64,000 nucleotides of DNA from Sediminihaliea albiluteola (GTDB lineage Bacteria; Pseudomonadota; Gammaproteobacteria; Pseudomonadales; Halieaceae): positions 62,001 to 126,000 of the forward strand of contig NZ_JACFXU010000013.1 in NCBI RefSeq assembly GCF_014077625.1. The letters run 5' to 3'. The translations under genes and the position numbers were made by a program. The notes under the pieces were generated by a model that was given only the letters and a program-made list of their open reading frames with translations, searched no databases and was not told the origin of the DNA. Of this stretch, positions 61,114 through 64,000 are shown piece by piece. How positions within the stretch are numbered: position 1 is the stretch's first letter; each line of letters opens with the position of its first letter.

Positions 61114-61692
61114 TTAAAAGAATAAGCCCAGCGTTGGTACATTGATCACGTTCCAGTCAAATATGACTTCGCGTCTGGCGATTTTTAATTCGCCATCGAC
61201 TTGGCGCAAAGTGTCACGCCGCTGCCCAGTGTAGCTGTGCTCGACTGTGCTATGGCGACTGTAGGTCATCATAAAGTTACTGAAGCTTTGATAGCCTTCC
61301 TCACAGCTGAATACCTCCACATTGCTGATAAAACGGCGTGTTCGTGCCGGCGGGTTATCTGCCCAGGCATTCATTTTAAGGGCTCGGTCAGCGCGGATTG
61401 CCAGATTAAAAAAGTTTTCTTCCCGCAGTGGGGCGCAGTCTGGGCCGCCGCGCTCGAGTTCATGCTCGATAGCGTGTAAAGCTTCTGTGCCCCGCAGTGC
61501 AGGGTCGGGCGTGGCGATATATCGTGAGGGAATGCTGTAGCGAATATCTTCACAGAGTAGTTTTAGCCATTGCAGGTATTTGCGCTCATCTAAGAGGCGC
61601 GCCTCGCGGTAATAAAACTGCTCAACTAGGCTGATAATATTTGGATTAGAGCAGGGGTTTGCTGCAGTTTCTTGGGTCTCTGCCTGACTCAT
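61114..61692 (-). CDS. Aromatic-ring-hydroxylating dioxygenase, beta subunit
   Basis: 192 residues, NTF2-like cone fold of ring-hydroxylating dioxygenase beta subunits: EQFYYREARLLDERKYLQWL near residues 24-43, SIPSRY, ARTRRFISNVEVF, and DGELKIARREVIFDWNVI at the end. It has a structural role and shapes the alpha-subunit active site. It overlaps the alpha-subunit stop by 4 nt (ATGA), with AAAGGAGCG as ribosome site, so the pair is translationally coupled. The ferredoxin and reductase partners are not in the window. Confidence 0.92.
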   Translation of the reverse strand: MSQAETQETAANPCSNPNIISLVEQFYYREARLLDERKYLQWLKLLCEDIRYSIPSRYIATPDPALRGTEALHAIEHELERGGPDCAPLREENFFNLAIRADRALKMNAWADNPPARTRRFISNVEVFSCEEGYQSFSNFMMTYSRHSTVEHSYTGQRRDTLRQVDGELKIARREVIFDWNVINVPTLGLFF

Positions 61693-62993
61693 GATAGCGC
61701 TCCTTTTTGCTCAGATACGCCACTTTCTAGCATCTCGCGCCATTTCAAATAAAACTGGCGGGCGTAGTGTTCGTTGTAACAGGAGCCGACTTTTCCGGGT
61801 AGTTCGGGGTGCTCTGTTTCTTCACCCTGCCCTAAGCCGTAGTAGTAGGGTCTATCTTCCATGTAATCGATATTACTGCCGGCGAACTGCGCGCTCCAAG
61901 CATCGCTATCTTCCTGTTCTAATAGGCCTGCTGGCCCAAAAAAGTTGGTGTAGTTCAGGCGCAGCATTTCTTTGATGTGGTCGGGGGCATCTTTGGGTAC
62001 GACCCACCAGGACCAATACTCGACTTTACCGGGGCCTCTGGGGTGGCTGACGCGAATGGTTGAGTTGGCCCAGAGTAGAGAGAAGTTGGGGAATACGCCG
62101 TAGGTCAGCCCTTTGATACGGGCACCAATGGGGCCGATACGCTCGCTGGCTTGTTCTTGTATTGCCACTAGGTACTCGACCAACTCCGGGTCTGGGTCCA
62201 TGGCGGCAATCCCTTCCATGCCCCAGGCAATATCAAGGGCCGCGCTATCCTCTGGCAGTAAGCGAACTGCAGCTCCGTGACCGGGTTTGGGCACAGTGTT
62301 GAAGCCGTAGCGTTCAATTTCATCTACTGCGGGGCTGTCTGCAAGCAAGGTCGCGTGTAAATAGGGGCCGTGGCCCACGTCACCGAGTTGGTTTTCCACA
62401 GGAAGTTTCCAGTTGGCATCAAGTAGCCATTTATGTGGGGCGCCAATGACTTCAACCCCTTGGGGGAAGCGCTTGAAGTAGCTGTCTAAGTAAAAGCGCA
62501 TGTCGCCTAAATAGTCTGCCAATGATTCTATATCGGGATTCATGCTGCCAAAGATGAGCCCCTGATAGCTCTCAATGCGAGGGACTGCTTTTAGACCTAA
62601 AGCAGCTTTGTCCACAGCGGCAATCACTTTGCGCTCTTGTGGCACCGCGGCAAGGTTGCCCTCGGGCGTAAATGACCAGTTGTGATAGGGGCAGACAAAG
62701 CGTTTGGCATTGCCTTGGTCGCTGCGGCACACGCGCAAGCCGCGATGCGAGCAACTGTTCACGCTGGCATGGATTTTTCCATCAGAGCCAAGCGCAACAA
62801 TTATGGGCGTTTCTCCCATATAGGTCGTTATAAAGTCACCCGCTTGTTTGAACTGGCTCTCATGGGCTAGATACAGCCAACTGCGACCAAAAATATGCTG
62901 CTTTTCCTGCTGATAGACTTCGGCACTAGTGAAGACTCGCCTGGCTATGTAACAGCCGTCATCACTTACCAGTTGGGAGGCTTCGACTGCCAT
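61689..62993 (-). CDS. Aromatic-ring-hydroxylating dioxygenase, Rieske alpha subunit
   Basis: 434 residues. The Rieske [2Fe-2S] ligands are Cys81-x-His83 (CSHRG) and Cys101-x2-His104 (CPYHNW). The mononuclear iron site is in E-N-Q-L-x-D205-x2-His208-x4-His213, with Asp205 bridging the two centres; its third ligand near residue 380 is not certain. It oxygenates an aromatic or cyclic substrate to a cis-dihydrodiol or demethylates it, using electrons from an unlinked reductase. It is divergent from a TetR regulator that probably controls it, and the beta subunit follows. The substrate is unknown. Confidence 0.92.
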   Translation of the reverse strand: MAVEASQLVSDDGCYIARRVFTSAEVYQQEKQHIFGRSWLYLAHESQFKQAGDFITTYMGETPIIVALGSDGKIHASVNSCSHRGLRVCRSDQGNAKRFVCPYHNWSFTPEGNLAAVPQERKVIAAVDKAALGLKAVPRIESYQGLIFGSMNPDIESLADYLGDMRFYLDSYFKRFPQGVEVIGAPHKWLLDANWKLPVENQLGDVGHGPYLHATLLADSPAVDEIERYGFNTVPKPGHGAAVRLLPEDSAALDIAWGMEGIAAMDPDPELVEYLVAIQEQASERIGPIGARIKGLTYGVFPNFSLLWANSTIRVSHPRGPGKVEYWSWWVVPKDAPDHIKEMLRLNYTNFFGPAGLLEQEDSDAWSAQFAGSNIDYMEDRPYYYGLGQGEETEHPELPGKVGSCYNEHYARQFYLKWREMLESGVSEQKGALS

Positions 62994-63083
62994 TCAGAGA
63001 CCCTCGCGATCTTTAACAAAGAATTGATGGATAAAAGTTATCATATATTAACTTTTTAGCAATGCATGGCCTTATTGATGATC

Positions 63084-63112
63084 GGTAAAGGTATCAAAAT
63101 AGGAGCTTTACC
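63084..63112. promoter_or_regulatory. Inverted repeat in the dioxygenase/TetR divergent promoter
   Basis: Perfect 7-bp arms GGTAAAG and CTTTACC with a 15-nt spacer, about 90 nt from the dioxygenase start and 64 nt before the TetR start. It is well placed to control both genes and might be the TetR operator, though its spacer is longer than most TetR sites. Confidence 0.4.
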
Positions 63113-63175
63113 CATTATTTATCGGTCCTGTCTTGTTATGCTTAGTCCCGTTAGTTAACTGTGGTTCACAAATAA

Positions 63176-63814
63176 ATGAAAGATATCTCCTACGCAGGCA
63201 ACAAGTCATTAAGTAAGGGCGAGAAAACAGCTCAAGCTCTACTCGATGTCGCTGAGCAACTATTTGCCGAAAGGGGCTTTGAAGGGGCTACCTTGCGAGA
63301 GGTGGCGGCAGCCCTTGGCATTCAGGGGCCGGCTATCTACAAACATTTTGCTAGCAAAGAGGCCTTGTACACCGCGGTATTAGAGCGTGCTTTGTCTCCA
63401 ATGGAGCAGGTTCTGCAGCGCTTGATGGCCAAACAGGCTGACTTGCAGGAGCTTGCTGAGCTGCCCGCCCTGATGACCGAGTTACTTGCGCAGCACCCGC
63501 ATATGCCAGCTTTATTTCAGCAGGCTTTAAATGCGACGGATGATAGCGCCGCCCATCAGCTGATGAATGACTGGCTAGATCGCCTATTTGATGGTGGTTT
63601 GCAGGCTTTGGCGGGGCAGAAGAAGATCTTAGATCAGGCCGAAAAGCGCAGAGTCGCCATGCGCTTAATCGCCATGTTTAATCTATGCAGTGGTTACTTC
63701 TTGTCTCAGCGCGTGTTGAGCCGTCTTGAGCTGGGTGCCGTGCTAGATGAGCAGAACCTTGATGAACAGAAAAAAATGCTGGCCAAGATCATGCGTCTGT
63801 TCCTTTTAGAGTAG
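63176..63814 (+). CDS. TetR/AcrR family regulator
   Basis: 212 residues. The N-terminal HTH FEGATLREVAAALGIQGPAIYKHFASKEALY has the usual TetR arrangement, with the YKHF recognition helix. The C-terminal domain is helical. It is divergent from the Rieske dioxygenase genes and is most likely their repressor, relieved by the aromatic substrate. The ATG has no strong ribosome site, which fits low-level expression of a repressor. Confidence 0.92.
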   Translation: MKDISYAGNKSLSKGEKTAQALLDVAEQLFAERGFEGATLREVAAALGIQGPAIYKHFASKEALYTAVLERALSPMEQVLQRLMAKQADLQELAELPALMTELLAQHPHMPALFQQALNATDDSAAHQLMNDWLDRLFDGGLQALAGQKKILDQAEKRRVAMRLIAMFNLCSGYFLSQRVLSRLELGAVLDEQNLDEQKKMLAKIMRLFLLE

Positions 63815-63840
63815 GCGCAGTAGCTAGGTATCTTCGCCAG

Positions 63841-63862
63841 CTCAGTTGAGCGCTTAACTGAG
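63841..63862. terminator. Inverted repeat at the TetR/AEC convergent end
   Basis: Perfect 7-bp arms CTCAGTT and AACTGAG with an 8-nt spacer, overlapping the stop codon of the AEC gene and 27 nt after the TetR stop. There is no T-tract. It could help termination of both convergent transcripts. Confidence 0.4.
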
Positions 63863-64000
63863 TACAATCGTCAAAGCGATTGGCAGCACCAGTATGGCTG
63901 CTAAGTTGCCGATTAGCACGATGGCGGCGACGCGAGCAGGGTCTTGGTGGTAGCGCTCGGCAAATAAAAAGTTCATCACCGCCGGTGGCAGTGCCCCGAA
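63854..64000 (-). CDS. AEC (auxin efflux carrier) family transporter, C-terminus only
   Basis: The last 48 codons of a minus-strand gene that runs off the right edge. FGALPPAVMNFLFAERY, an ARVAAIVLIGN segment and LAAILVLPIALTIVLS match the closing two helices of AEC-family transporters (LPPAVxNFxxAERY is diagnostic). The family exports or imports malonate, malate or similar compounds. The remaining about 260 residues lie outside the window. Confidence 0.82.
   Translation of the reverse strand, partial: FGALPPAVMNFLFAERYHQDPARVAAIVLIGNLAAILVLPIALTIVLS

Overview
The window looks like chromosome of a heterotrophic, probably marine gammaproteobacterium. A Cellvibrionales-type lineage such as Spongiibacteraceae or Halieaceae fits best, by inference: two large TonB-dependent receptors, several lipoproteins, a type IV minor-pilin operon, a Rieske ring-hydroxylating dioxygenase, a HAD/PlsC fusion next to a short PlsB-like acyltransferase, and Shine-Dalgarno-led genes on both strands. 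I saw no tRNA, rRNA, CRISPR array or intact insertion sequence. Several small gene remnants show ongoing decay.

Layout. 1-1.8 kb: minus-strand sulfide:quinone-reductase-like operon with a scaffold-like Fe-S protein. 2.4-8.3 kb: unlinked small genes (DUF4112, two tiny membrane ORFs, a PhyH-type dioxygenase, an EF-hand protein, a HEPN-like protein, MgtC/SapB, SseB, a deazaflavin-dependent-nitroreductase-like protein). 8.4-13 kb: SDR, SRPBCC, membrane acyltransferase and a PAS-GGDEF diguanylate cyclase. 13.2-26.5 kb: an amidase remnant, a DUF3604 lipoprotein, two TonB receptors, a TetR regulator, two luciferase-like (LLM) oxidoreductases, two methyltransferases, a DCC protein and an OB-like lipoprotein. 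27-29.3 kb: the arsenate-detoxification pair GAPDH-ArsJ, with a frameshift in arsJ, followed by a GGDEF remnant.

29.5-42.2 kb holds the most unusual locus. A 2974-residue secreted RHS/YD-repeat protein carries, in order, a cohesin-like domain, an internal anchor-like segment, a second signal-like segment, a dockerin, Ig/cadherin-like repeats, FG-GAP repeats, a PASTA domain, a MopE-like Ca motif, the RHS shell and an unrecognised tail. It is divergent from a CadC-type membrane regulator with a TPR ectodomain. The shared promoter contains an exact CRP/Vfr consensus overlapping a 9-bp palindrome. A GLUG lipoprotein lies beyond.

42.4-49.8 kb: a TauD-like protein, a truncated SnoaL, Dps, acetoacetyl-CoA ligase and the two-gene acyltransferase operon. 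50.2-54.3 kb: a minor-pilin operon (FimT-PilW-PilX-PilV-PilE) without PilY1, whose PilV-like protein has a hexanucleotide-encoded Asp-Pro spacer. 54.4-64 kb: ThpR, a steroid-dehydrogenase-like flavoprotein, an ATP-sulfurylase homologue with an altered QxRN motif, a lipase-like hydrolase, an SMR exporter, a deleted SnoaL pseudogene, ring-hydroxylating dioxygenase alpha/beta divergent from a TetR regulator, and the end of an AEC transporter.

Functional themes are uptake and oxidation of hydrophobic or aromatic substrates (TonB receptors, LLM, SDR, KstD-like, Rieske), membrane lipid acylation, surface structures (RHS giant, pili), and stress or detoxification (Dps, ArsJ/GAPDH, SMR, SQR).
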